Origin: Comamonas sp.
GTDB taxonomy: Bacteria; Pseudomonadota; Gammaproteobacteria; Burkholderiales; Burkholderiaceae_C
Length of the DNA: 64,000 bases
Reading direction: 5' to 3'
Assembly: GCA_028690035.1 (NCBI GenBank)
Contig: JAQVCA010000010.1
Span: 1-64,000, forward strand
In this document: positions 7,788 to 15,583 of the stretch, piece after piece
How the letters are laid out: the number at the start of each line of letters is the position of its first letter
Position numbering within the stretch: position 1 is the stretch's first letter
Program-made: the position numbers and the translations under genes
The notes under the pieces: model-generated
Told to the model about the DNA's origin: nothing
The model's input: the letters and a program-made list of their open reading frames with translations, nothing else
Database searches by the model: none

Positions 7788-9140
7788 ATGGTTGGAAAAA
7801 CGCCGGCGGCGATTGCCCGCGAAACCCTCAAACTGCTCTCTGCACGGCAGTTGGCGCCCACGCCAGAAAATTACCAAGCCGTGTACCAGGAGGTGGCGGG
7901 GCTGGACGCGGACAAAGGGGCGGGTGCGCCAACGCTGCCTACCGAGCTGGCCGAGCAGATGGCGCGCGTCATCGAGCTGGCCCGCCCGGCTTTTGGTGGC
8001 GACGATGTGCGCCTGCGCGAGATGGCCGACCAGCTGCAGCAGTTCTTGCGCCAGCCTGCGCCCGCAGTGGATACCTTGCTGCTGCTGTTGCAGAACTTTG
8101 GCTATCGGCTGTCGTTTGTGGCGCAGGATCAGGCGCAGATCCGTGCCAGTTTGCTGCAGCTGCTGGGCTTGGTGCTGGAAAACCTGTCGGTCTTGTGCCT
8201 GGACGATCAATGGCTGCAGGGTCAGCTGGAGCGCTTGCAGCGCACCACCGCGCCACCCCTGAGCCTGGAGCAGTTGCAAGCTGCGCAAGTGAGTCTGAGC
8301 GAGGTGATCGGCCAGCAGGCCCAGGCCAAGGACCGCCTGGCGCAGGCGCAGCAGGATTTGCGTGCCCTGATGTCCACCTTCATCGGTCGCCTGAGCAGCA
8401 TTGGTGACCACAATGCGGCGTACCACGAGCAGCTGGAGGGGTGTGCCCAGCGCCTGAGTCAGGTGTCGCAGCTGCACGAGCTGGCCCCGCTGCTGAGCGA
8501 GGTCATGGCCGCCACGCGCAGCATGACCGAACACTGTGACCGCGCTCGCACGGAGCTGCAAATTTTGCGTGAGCGTAGTGAGTCTGGGTATGCTGAAATC
8601 GATCAACTGCGTCAGGCGTTGGAGCAGACCAGCGCCCTGGCACGCCAGGATGCACAGACGGGTGTCTTGAACCGCCGTGGTTTGGAAGAGGCTGTGGCAT
8701 TGGAGTTGACACGCACACGTCGCAGCGGCCAGCCGATGTGCGTGGCGCTGCTGGATCTGGATGACTTCAAGGCCATCAACGACCGCTTGGGCCACGATAC
8801 CGGCGACCGTGCGCTGGTGTATCTGGTGGATATCGCACGCCAGGTGCTGCGTACGCAGGACCATTTGGGCCGTTACGGCGGGGAAGAATTTGTCTTTTTG
8901 CTGCCTGGCACGACCCTGGAGCAGGGGGCCGAGATCATGAAGCGTCTGCAGCGCGCCTTGACCACCCAGTATTTTTTGCAGGGTAGCGATCGCATTCTGA
9001 TCACCTTTAGCGCAGGGGTGGCGCAGATCGGTGCCGATGAGGGGTATGCCCATGCCCTGGTGCGCGCCGATCAGGCGATGTACCGCGCCAAGCGTGCGGG
9101 CAAGAATCAGGTGGCCATGGCCCCTCCTGGCGCGCCCTGA
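7788..9140 (+). CDS. GGDEF-domain protein, probable diguanylate cyclase
   Basis: A 450-residue cytoplasmic protein that should make cyclic di-GMP from two GTP. The C-terminal GGDEF domain (about residues 285-445) begins DAQTGVLNRRGLEE and carries an intact active-site loop, RYGGEEF. An inhibitory I-site, RTQD, lies five residues upstream of GGEEF, so product feedback is expected. The N-terminal 280 residues are mostly helical with a Leu/Gln-rich, coiled-coil-like stretch and no membrane segment or recognised sensor domain. No EAL or HD-GYP domain is present. It lies downstream of the acyl-CoA dehydrogenase on the same strand with 83 bp between them and a likely own promoter. Confidence 0.9.
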   Translation: MVGKTPAAIARETLKLLSARQLAPTPENYQAVYQEVAGLDADKGAGAPTLPTELAEQMARVIELARPAFGGDDVRLREMADQLQQFLRQPAPAVDTLLLLLQNFGYRLSFVAQDQAQIRASLLQLLGLVLENLSVLCLDDQWLQGQLERLQRTTAPPLSLEQLQAAQVSLSEVIGQQAQAKDRLAQAQQDLRALMSTFIGRLSSIGDHNAAYHEQLEGCAQRLSQVSQLHELAPLLSEVMAATRSMTEHCDRARTELQILRERSESGYAEIDQLRQALEQTSALARQDAQTGVLNRRGLEEAVALELTRTRRSGQPMCVALLDLDDFKAINDRLGHDTGDRALVYLVDIARQVLRTQDHLGRYGGEEFVFLLPGTTLEQGAEIMKRLQRALTTQYFLQGSDRILITFSAGVAQIGADEGYAHALVRADQAMYRAKRAGKNQVAMAPPGAP

Positions 9141-9144
9141 ACTT

Positions 9145-9666
9145 TCAATCCCAGGTGGCTTCGGGGCGCAGTTGCTGGGCCAGGGTCTTGGGCCAGTGCA
9201 GATCCAGATCGGCCATGCGCTGCTTGATCAGGATGGGCGCCACTTCAAACAGATGCGCCAATTCGTCCAGGGAGTATGCCTGTGCGCTGCCTAGGCCAAA
9301 GCGCAGCACCTGCTCGGGGATGAGCAGACGCAGAGCGAAATCGTTGGCTTCGCTGTCGATGCGTTGTTCTACGTCCACGTGGTAATGGTCGGAGACGACA
9401 ATACGGTGCTGCATGCCGGGGCGCAGGTGGTGCAGTGCCAGATGCCCCAGCGCATGCGCCACGCCGTAACGCTGGCGCTCCAGCGGGTGGCGGCGATCGA
9501 GCAAGACGCGCGCCTTGCGCTGCAGCGAAATCTCCAGCTGCGCGCAGCCGTCGGGCAGTTCACCCAGTGCCACCACCAGGCGCATCGCCTTGGCGATGCG
9601 CGCCAGGTTGACCGGCACCGATTGATCCCAGTGCAGTTTGAGGATGCCCTCGGCCAGCAGGGTCAT
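9145..9666 (-). CDS. ImmA/IrrE-like protein with degenerate metallopeptidase motif
   Basis: A 173-residue protein resembling the ImmA/IrrE (DUF955) family: a helix with the zinc-ligand spacing (VAHALGHLALHHL, residues about 69-81) followed by EANDFALRLLIPEQVL, the typical EAN.FA..LL.P segment. The normal motif is HExxH, but the catalytic Glu is Ala here (HALGH), so peptidase activity is doubtful although both His ligands remain. No helix-turn-helix DNA-binding domain is fused to it. It lies downstream of the lptM-like gene on the minus strand and ends 4 bp from the end of the convergent GGDEF gene. Role unknown. Confidence 0.6.
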   Translation of the reverse strand: MTLLAEGILKLHWDQSVPVNLARIAKAMRLVVALGELPDGCAQLEISLQRKARVLLDRRHPLERQRYGVAHALGHLALHHLRPGMQHRIVVSDHYHVDVEQRIDSEANDFALRLLIPEQVLRFGLGSAQAYSLDELAHLFEVAPILIKQRMADLDLHWPKTLAQQLRPEATWD

Positions 9667-9702
9667 GGGTTTGGGGCTGTCAGGTGAGCGTCCACTTCCT
9701 TG

Positions 9703-9939
9703 TTATGGCTTGACAAAGTCGCGGTCGGCTGTAGGGGCTGTCGCCGCAGGCACGGCTGGAACGACAGGGGCTGCAGTGGTCAGCGGTGCCACCAGGGTGT
9801 CGCCCAGCGTGGCGCGCTCTGGGGTTGCGCTGCTGCTGGGCAGGTACAGGTCGCCGCGCTGGCCGCAGGCGCCCAGGGTCAGGCAGCCAGACAAGGTGGC
9901 CAGCTTCAGCGCGGTCAGGGGGGAGAAGGGCAGAGGCAT
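9703..9939 (-). CDS. lptM: Small LptM/YifL-like lipoprotein
   Basis: A 78-residue lipoprotein. The signal peptide ends in the lipobox LGAC with the acylated Cys at residue 25, followed by GQRGDLYLPS, the conserved CGQxGxLYLP start of LptM (YifL) proteins, which assist maturation of the LptD outer-membrane LPS translocon. The remainder is Pro/Ala/Thr-rich and probably unstructured. It is 15 bp downstream of the PBP1A gene and could be co-transcribed. In many relatives lysA follows; here an ImmA-like gene follows instead. Confidence 0.8.
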   Translation of the reverse strand: MPLPFSPLTALKLATLSGCLTLGACGQRGDLYLPSSSATPERATLGDTLVAPLTTAAPVVPAVPAATAPTADRDFVKP

Positions 9940-9954
9940 AGGGGCTCCAAGGGC

Positions 9955-12381
9955 TTAGTTGCGGAACAGGTCCAGGATGCTGCTGCGCTCTTGCTCATCG
10001 GGCGCTGCTGTGGGTTGCTCGGCAGAGCCTGCCGCGCTCCAATCCACTTCCATGCCCAGGCTGCGCACGCCGCTGCGGTTCAGGTTTTCCTGGTAGAACC
10101 ATTCGCCATCGGCGTTCACCAGCCCGCTGGGCACGCTGTACGACACCACCGGCACATCCTTGAGTGCGTGTTCCATGAACTGAATCCAGATCGGCAGGCT
10201 CAGCCCGCCGCCTGTCTCACGCGAGCCCAGGTTGCGCGGCGTGTCGTAGCCAATCCAGGTGATGGCCGTCAGCCCCGGTTGGAAGCCGGCAAACCAAGCA
10301 TCCACAGCATCGTTGGTGGTACCCGTCTTGCCGTATAGGTCAGGGCGCTTGAGGGTGGCCTGTGCGCGTGCGGCCGTGCCCGAGCGCGCCACAGTCTGCA
10401 GCATGCTGTTCATGATGAAGGCGTTGCGCTCGTCGATCACGCGCTCTTGTGCAGACAGCGGGGGTGGCTCGTACTGCGCCAGCACAGTGCCGCGCTGGTC
10501 GGTGATTTTGGTGATCAGCCAGGGGTTGATCCGGTAGCCAGTGTTGGCAAAGGTGGCAAAGCCAATCGCCATTTGCATGGGGGTGACCGAACCTGCGCCC
10601 AAAGCCATCGTCAGGTAAGGCGGGTGTTTGACCGCATCAAAACCAAAGCGGGTGACCCACTGCTGGGCAAAGGCGGGGGTGATGGTCTCCAGTATGCGCA
10701 CCGAGGGGATGTTGCGCGACTTGGCCAGGGCGACGCGCAGCGTCATCGGGCCTTCAAAGCGGCCATCGTAGTTTTTGGGTTGCCAGGGCTGACCACCGGT
10801 GACGCCAGCACCATAAGTCAAGGGTGCGTCGTTGATGATGGTGGAGGGCGTGATGCCTTTTTCGAGTGCAGCCGAGTAAATGAAGGGTTTGAAGGCAGAG
10901 CCTGGTTGGCGCCACGCCTGGGTGACATGGTTGAATTTGTTCTTGGCAAAGTCAAACCCACCCACCAAAGCGCGGATGGCGCCTGTTTGCGACTCGATCG
11001 CTACAAAAGCGCCTTCCACTTCGGGCAGTTGGGTGGCTGACCAGAGCTTGCCGGTGTGGATGATGCGAATCACCGCACCGGGCACGATCTTAATTTGTGG
11101 CGGTGCCTTGGCACTCAGACCCGACTCGACAGGCTTGAGACCTTCGCCCACGATGTCTAGGCGTTCACCATCGTGGCGCTGCACGACGAGTTTTTTCGGG
11201 CCGACTTCCAGTACCACAGCAGCAAGCACGTTGCCGTTATCAGGGTGCTGGGCCAAGGCATCGTCCACGGCGTCTTCCAATGCCTGGGCTTCGGTGGGCA
11301 GGGTGATAAAGCGCTCTGGCCCGCGGTAGCGCTGGCGTCGTTCGTAGGCCATGATACCTTCACGCAGGGCACGGTAGGCGGCCTTTTGTTCGTCTAGGTG
11401 CAAAGTGGTATAGACGTTTAGGCCGCGCGTGTAGGTGTCTTCACCGTACTGGTTGAACATCAGCTGGCGAGCCATCTCGGCGACAAAGTCGGCATGGGTA
11501 AGGTTCTCTGTCACCCGGGCGCGGCGTAGGCGCAAGGGCTCTTCGCGCGCCTGCTGTGCCTGCGCGGCGGTGATAAAACCGTTCTCTTCCATGCGGTCGA
11601 TGATGTACAGCTGCCGGGTACGCGCACGCTTGGGGTTGCTGATGGGGTTGTACGCCGAAGGGGCCTTGGGCAGACCGGCCAGCATGGCCGCTTCGGCCAC
11701 GGTCAGCTCTTTGAGCTGCTTGCCAAAGTACACCTCGGCAGCGGCAGCAAAACCATAGGCACGGTGTCCCAAGAAGATCTGGTTCATATAGACCTCCAGA
11801 ATCTTTTCCTTGGTCAGCAGATGTTCCAGTTTGAAGGTCAGCAACACCTCGTAAATCTTGCGCGTGTAGGTTTTCTCTGACGACAGGTACACATTGCGTG
11901 CCACTTGCATGGTGATGGTGGATGCTCCCTGGCTCTTGACCTTGCCCAGGTTGGCCAGTGCGGCACGCAGCATGCCTTTGTAATCGACACCGTTGTGTTC
12001 AAAAAAACGCGTGTCTTCGATGGCCAGCACGGCATCGACCATGACTTTGGGGATTTCTTGGATGGGTGTCAGGGTGCGGCGTTCTTCTCCAAATTCGCCA
12101 ATCAAGACCCCTTCAGAGGAATAGACACGCAGCGGTAATTTGGGACGGTAGTCCACGAGAGCCGAGATGTCGGGGAGGTTGGGATAGGCCATAGCCAGCG
12201 CAATTGCCACCAGCAGCGCTGCAGACATGGCCCCCGCCACGGCCAGGCCGAACAGCCACAGCACCGCACGCACAGGCCAGGGCCAGCGTTGGGGGGAAGC
12301 TGGTTTTTGGGGTGGTGTTGCTGGAGGCGTTTCGGAGGGAAGGGCAGCGTGACCGCTGGCTGGGGGCGTGGAGGTAGGCAT
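9955..12381 (-). CDS. mrcA: Penicillin-binding protein 1A (bifunctional peptidoglycan glycosyltransferase/transpeptidase)
   Basis: About 808 residues: one N-terminal transmembrane helix (VLWLFGLAVAGAMSAALLVAIALAM), a glycosyltransferase domain with EDTRFFEHNGVD (catalytic Glu) and GASTITMQVARN, an OB-like linker, and a transpeptidase domain with the Ser in PGSAFKPFIY (SxxK), KSRN (SxN) and GKTGTTND (KTG). It polymerises and cross-links peptidoglycan. The ATG at 12381 is preferred because a TATAAT hexamer at 12407-12412 on this strand overlaps another possible ATG at 12408, which would then lie inside the promoter; neither start has a strong ribosome site. It is divergent from pilM, as in many proteobacteria. 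Confidence 0.92.
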   Translation of the reverse strand: MPTSTPPASGHAALPSETPPATPPQKPASPQRWPWPVRAVLWLFGLAVAGAMSAALLVAIALAMAYPNLPDISALVDYRPKLPLRVYSSEGVLIGEFGEERRTLTPIQEIPKVMVDAVLAIEDTRFFEHNGVDYKGMLRAALANLGKVKSQGASTITMQVARNVYLSSEKTYTRKIYEVLLTFKLEHLLTKEKILEVYMNQIFLGHRAYGFAAAAEVYFGKQLKELTVAEAAMLAGLPKAPSAYNPISNPKRARTRQLYIIDRMEENGFITAAQAQQAREEPLRLRRARVTENLTHADFVAEMARQLMFNQYGEDTYTRGLNVYTTLHLDEQKAAYRALREGIMAYERRQRYRGPERFITLPTEAQALEDAVDDALAQHPDNGNVLAAVVLEVGPKKLVVQRHDGERLDIVGEGLKPVESGLSAKAPPQIKIVPGAVIRIIHTGKLWSATQLPEVEGAFVAIESQTGAIRALVGGFDFAKNKFNHVTQAWRQPGSAFKPFIYSAALEKGITPSTIINDAPLTYGAGVTGGQPWQPKNYDGRFEGPMTLRVALAKSRNIPSVRILETITPAFAQQWVTRFGFDAVKHPPYLTMALGAGSVTPMQMAIGFATFANTGYRINPWLITKITDQRGTVLAQYEPPPLSAQERVIDERNAFIMNSMLQTVARSGTAARAQATLKRPDLYGKTGTTNDAVDAWFAGFQPGLTAITWIGYDTPRNLGSRETGGGLSLPIWIQFMEHALKDVPVVSYSVPSGLVNADGEWFYQENLNRSGVRSLGMEVDWSAAGSAEQPTAAPDEQERSSILDLFRN

Positions 12382-12406
12382 ACGACAGTTGGAGTCAGGG
12401 AGCTGC

Positions 12407-12412
12407 ATTATA
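12407..12412 (-). promoter_or_regulatory. Candidate -10 element of mrcA
   Basis: On the minus strand TATAAT, a perfect consensus -10, lies 26 bp before the preferred start of mrcA. No convincing -35 is visible at 16-18 bp, so this is a partial promoter call. Confidence 0.45.
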
Positions 12413-12642
12413 GAAATCGCGGGTTGTGGCCACTGCCACCTGTGGCAACACCAAGCCTTAGCAGACTTGCCTTATGGATGCGACAAGTTGTCACAAAAAC
12501 CCTGCGTTCGTACGCTTTTGGCAACACTATCGGGCAAATGATCGGCTGCTTTGTCAAAGCGCAGCATTTCTTGCTGCTAGCATCGTTCGCCGTAGCGTAA
12601 ATTTGCCAACCTCTGAGTCCTTCCCACGCGAGAGGAGATGTC

Positions 12643-13731
12643 TTGGTCTCTCTGAATACTATTTTTAAACGCCAGCCAGAGCCTCTGATCGGTGTCGATA
12701 TCAGCGCCACTGCCGTCAAGCTGGTGGAGTTGAGCCGTGACGCTCGGGGTGGCTGGACGCTGGAACGTTGTGCCATGGAGCCCCTTACAGCGGCATACCA
12801 AGAAGAAGGCTCAATGTCTTATTTTGACGATGTTACAGGTGCCTTGCGTCGTTTGCTGAAAAAGAGCGGAACGCGCGCCAAGCAGGTGGCGTTGTCGTTG
12901 CCACCTTCTGCCGTCATCACTAAAAAAGTCGTGCTGCCGGGTACGCTGACCGACCAAGAGCTTGAGATTCAGGTGGAAAGCGAAGCCAGTCAGTACATTC
13001 CCTTTTCGCTGGATGAGGTCAGCTTGGACTTTGCCGTGATGGGGCCTAGCCCGAAAAGTCCGGGAGATATGGACGTGCTCCTAGCAGCCACACGCACCGA
13101 AAAGCTGCAGGAGCGCATTGAAATTGCCGAAGCTGCGGGCTTGAAGCCCGTGGTAATGGACATCGACACCTATGCGGCCCGCTTGGCTGTAGAGCGTTTG
13201 CAAGAAGGGCCACAGGCGGTATTGCATGTGGGTGAGGCCGATTTGTTGGCATTGGTCAAAGTGGGTGGACGTGGCTACACCATGCAAGTTCTGCGTGGTG
13301 AAGAGGTGTTGTACGACACCGAGCAGAGCTTGGGGGGGGCGCAGTTGACGCAAAGCATCGCACGCCACTACAGCATGACCGAAGACGAGGCCGAAAAGAA
13401 AAAGCGTGCCGCCGAGCTGCCTGCAGACTATGCAGCGGAGGTTCTGCTGCCTTTTGTGAAAAGTCTGGCCCAAGATATAGCGCGTGCGCTGCAGTTTTTC
13501 TTTACCAGTACGCCATACCACAGCGTGCAGCATATTTTGTTGTTTGGTGGCTCGGCAGGTCTGGAGGGATTGGCCTCTGCGATACAGGAGAGCACCAATG
13601 TCTCTACCAAAGTGCTCAATCCTTTTGAGGGTATGGAGTTAGGTCCTAATGCCAGCAAATCCCGCGTACGTCGGGATGGTGCGGCCTATCTCACCGCTTG
13701 TGGCTTGGCTTTGCGGAGGTTCTACCAGTGA
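12643..13731 (+). CDS. pilM: Type IV pilus assembly protein PilM
   Basis: A 362-residue actin-like ATPase of the type IV pilus inner-membrane alignment complex; it binds the short cytoplasmic tail of PilN. FtsA-like phosphate-binding segments are visible: LIGVDISATAVKLVEL at the N terminus and ILLFGGSAGLEGL near residue 305. The start is TTG at 12643 (MVSLNTIFKRQPEP), with AGGAG five bases before it; no in-frame ATG lies near the conserved N terminus, so this is a real non-ATG start. It is the first gene of pilMNOPQ. The 260 bp to mrcA hold a weak TTGTCA-17-TACGCT candidate promoter (12488-12516). Confidence 0.93.
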   Translation: MVSLNTIFKRQPEPLIGVDISATAVKLVELSRDARGGWTLERCAMEPLTAAYQEEGSMSYFDDVTGALRRLLKKSGTRAKQVALSLPPSAVITKKVVLPGTLTDQELEIQVESEASQYIPFSLDEVSLDFAVMGPSPKSPGDMDVLLAATRTEKLQERIEIAEAAGLKPVVMDIDTYAARLAVERLQEGPQAVLHVGEADLLALVKVGGRGYTMQVLRGEEVLYDTEQSLGGAQLTQSIARHYSMTEDEAEKKKRAAELPADYAAEVLLPFVKSLAQDIARALQFFFTSTPYHSVQHILLFGGSAGLEGLASAIQESTNVSTKVLNPFEGMELGPNASKSRVRRDGAAYLTACGLALRRFYQ

Positions 13732-14330
13732 TTCTGATTAATCTCTTGCCGCACCGTGAGGCAGCGCGCAAACGACGCAAGGAAGTGTTCCAGATCGCGA
13801 TGTTTGCTGCCTTGCTGGTCGGACTGCTGATCTCGGCAGGTATTTATGCCTGGTTTCAATGGCTCATTGAAACCCAGCAGGCGCGCAATGCCTTCTTGCA
13901 GTCGGAAATCACCGTGCTGAATAGGCAGATCAAGGACGTCGAGGGACTGGAAGGTGAGATTGCTGCCCTGCGCGCGCGTCAAACGGCGGTGGAAGACCTG
14001 CAGTCCGATCGCAATATGCCGGTACATCTGCTCAGCGATTTGACGCAGCTGCTGCCTGAGGGCGTGTATCTGACATCGCTCAAGCAAAACGGTCTGTCGG
14101 TTGAGCTCAAAGGTGCGGCCCAGTCCAATGAGCGGGTGTCCGAGGTTCTGCGCAATCTTTCCAGTAGCTCGCCCTGGATCACCCAGCCCGTGCTCAAGGA
14201 AATCGTCTCTGGATCGGTGGAAGTGGCACCCAAGGATTTGCGCAAGGTGGTGAACTTTTCCATGACGTTTACGCTGGTGCGCTCTGCTCAGGTGGCGCAG
14301 AAGCAGAACACAGAACAGCGGAAGCCCTAA
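13728..14330 (+). CDS. pilN: Type IV pilus assembly protein PilN
   Basis: A 200-residue bitopic membrane protein. The conserved cytoplasmic INLLPHRE motif that docks into PilM is at residues 4-11, followed by a transmembrane helix (FAALLVGLLISAGIYAWF), a coiled coil and a periplasmic ferredoxin-like domain. The start is GTG at 13728, overlapping the pilM stop (GTGA), with GGAGG eight bases upstream. This start puts INLLPHRE right at the N terminus, as in the family. The overlap implies translational coupling with pilM. Confidence 0.92.
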   Translation: MILINLLPHREAARKRRKEVFQIAMFAALLVGLLISAGIYAWFQWLIETQQARNAFLQSEITVLNRQIKDVEGLEGEIAALRARQTAVEDLQSDRNMPVHLLSDLTQLLPEGVYLTSLKQNGLSVELKGAAQSNERVSEVLRNLSSSSPWITQPVLKEIVSGSVEVAPKDLRKVVNFSMTFTLVRSAQVAQKQNTEQRKP

Positions 14331-14333
14331 GCC

Positions 14334-15017
14334 ATGAAGAAATCTAAAAAAACGCCATCGATCGATGTGCAGGCCTGGCTGGCCGACGTGCAGGGACAGT
14401 TCCAAAACCTGGATCCCAAGGACCCTTCACTTTGGCCAGTGGTGCCCAAGTTCCTGCTGTGTCTGGTGATTACCGCTGGCGTGGTGGCCGGTGCTTGGTA
14501 TGGCTACCTCAGCTCCTTGCAAGCCGATCTGGAGGCGGCAAAGAACCAAGAAACCACGCTACGCCAAGAGTATTCCACCAAGCTGGCCAAAGCCGTGGGG
14601 CTGGATGCCCTGAAAGCCCAGCGCGAACTGGTGCAGCAGTACGTGGTGCAACTGGAAAAGCAATTGCCCAGCAAGGCCGAGATGGCCGCACTCCTGTCTG
14701 ATGTGAACCATGCAGGCATGGGGCGTGGCCTGCAATTTGATCTGTTTCGCCCTGGTAGTGAAAGTATCAAGGAGTACTACGCCGAGCTGCCGATCACCGT
14801 GCGCGTATCCGGGCAGTTTCACGATATGGGATCGTTTGTGTCCGATGTGGCCCACCTGTCGCGTATTGTGACCTTGAACAACATCTCCATTGAGGCCAAT
14901 GCCAAAGGGGGAGGATTGGTGTTGGACACGCAGGCCCGCACTTACCGTTACCTCGATCCTGAAGAGACTGCAGCCAGCCGTAGGGCAGAAGCTGCTCAAA
15001 AAGGGAGGAAAAAATGA
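14334..15017 (+). CDS. pilO: Type IV pilus assembly protein PilO
   Basis: A 227-residue inner-membrane protein partnering PilN. It has a cytoplasmic N terminus, a transmembrane helix (FLLCLVITAGVVAGAWYGYL, residues about 38-57), a coiled coil (LEAAKNQETTLRQEYSTKLAKA) and a periplasmic ferredoxin-like domain (residues about 110-205; GLQFDLFRPG, YAELPITVRVSGQFHDMG). It starts 3 bp after the pilN stop and its stop overlaps the pilP start. Confidence 0.92.
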   Translation: MKKSKKTPSIDVQAWLADVQGQFQNLDPKDPSLWPVVPKFLLCLVITAGVVAGAWYGYLSSLQADLEAAKNQETTLRQEYSTKLAKAVGLDALKAQRELVQQYVVQLEKQLPSKAEMAALLSDVNHAGMGRGLQFDLFRPGSESIKEYYAELPITVRVSGQFHDMGSFVSDVAHLSRIVTLNNISIEANAKGGGLVLDTQARTYRYLDPEETAASRRAEAAQKGRKK

Positions 15018-15583
15018 CGGCAGCTCGTATGAACGCACTCGTCGGTCTTAGCCGGGGTGCTGCTGCGGTGTTGGCTGTGCTGGCCTTGGCGGGCTGCGTG
15101 GGCAGCGATCACGATGATTTGCGTGGTTGGGTAGCACAGGAGCGCAAGACGGCCAAGCCACGCATCACCCCTTTGAGTGAACCCAAGGTTTTTGTGCCTC
15201 AGCCATATACCGTGGCCAGTGTGACGGCACCTTTTGATCGGCAGAAGCTGACCTTGGCCCTGCGCCGCGATAGTCAGCAAAACGCGTCGAACCGGGCGCT
15301 TTTGGAGGCTGAGCAAAACCGTCGCAAGCAAGAGCTGGAGAGCTACCCCCTGGATGCCATCACCATGGTCGGCAGCATGCAGCAAAACGGTGGGCAAACC
15401 GCTTTGGTGCGGGTGAATCAGCTGATATATCAAGTCAAACCAGGTGGCTATATGGGGCAAAACTATGGCCGTATTCAAACCATTACCGAAAACAGCATCC
15501 AACTGCGCGAAATCGTGCAAGACCCGGCAGGCGATTGGGTAGAAAAATCCACGGTGCTGGAACTACAGGAAAGGGGCAAGTAA
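15014..15583 (+). CDS. pilP: Type IV pilus assembly lipoprotein PilP
   Basis: A 189-residue inner-membrane lipoprotein linking PilN/PilO to the PilQ secretin. Signal peptide with lipobox LAGC, Cys28. It is followed by a flexible region and the C-terminal beta-sandwich with LESYPLDAITMVGSM and VNQLIYQVKPGGYMGQNYG, both strongly conserved in PilP. The ATG overlaps the pilO stop (ATGA), and GGAGG precedes it. The C-terminal basic residues and short length match the family. Confidence 0.92.
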   Translation: MTAARMNALVGLSRGAAAVLAVLALAGCVGSDHDDLRGWVAQERKTAKPRITPLSEPKVFVPQPYTVASVTAPFDRQKLTLALRRDSQQNASNRALLEAEQNRRKQELESYPLDAITMVGSMQQNGGQTALVRVNQLIYQVKPGGYMGQNYGRIQTITENSIQLREIVQDPAGDWVEKSTVLELQERGK

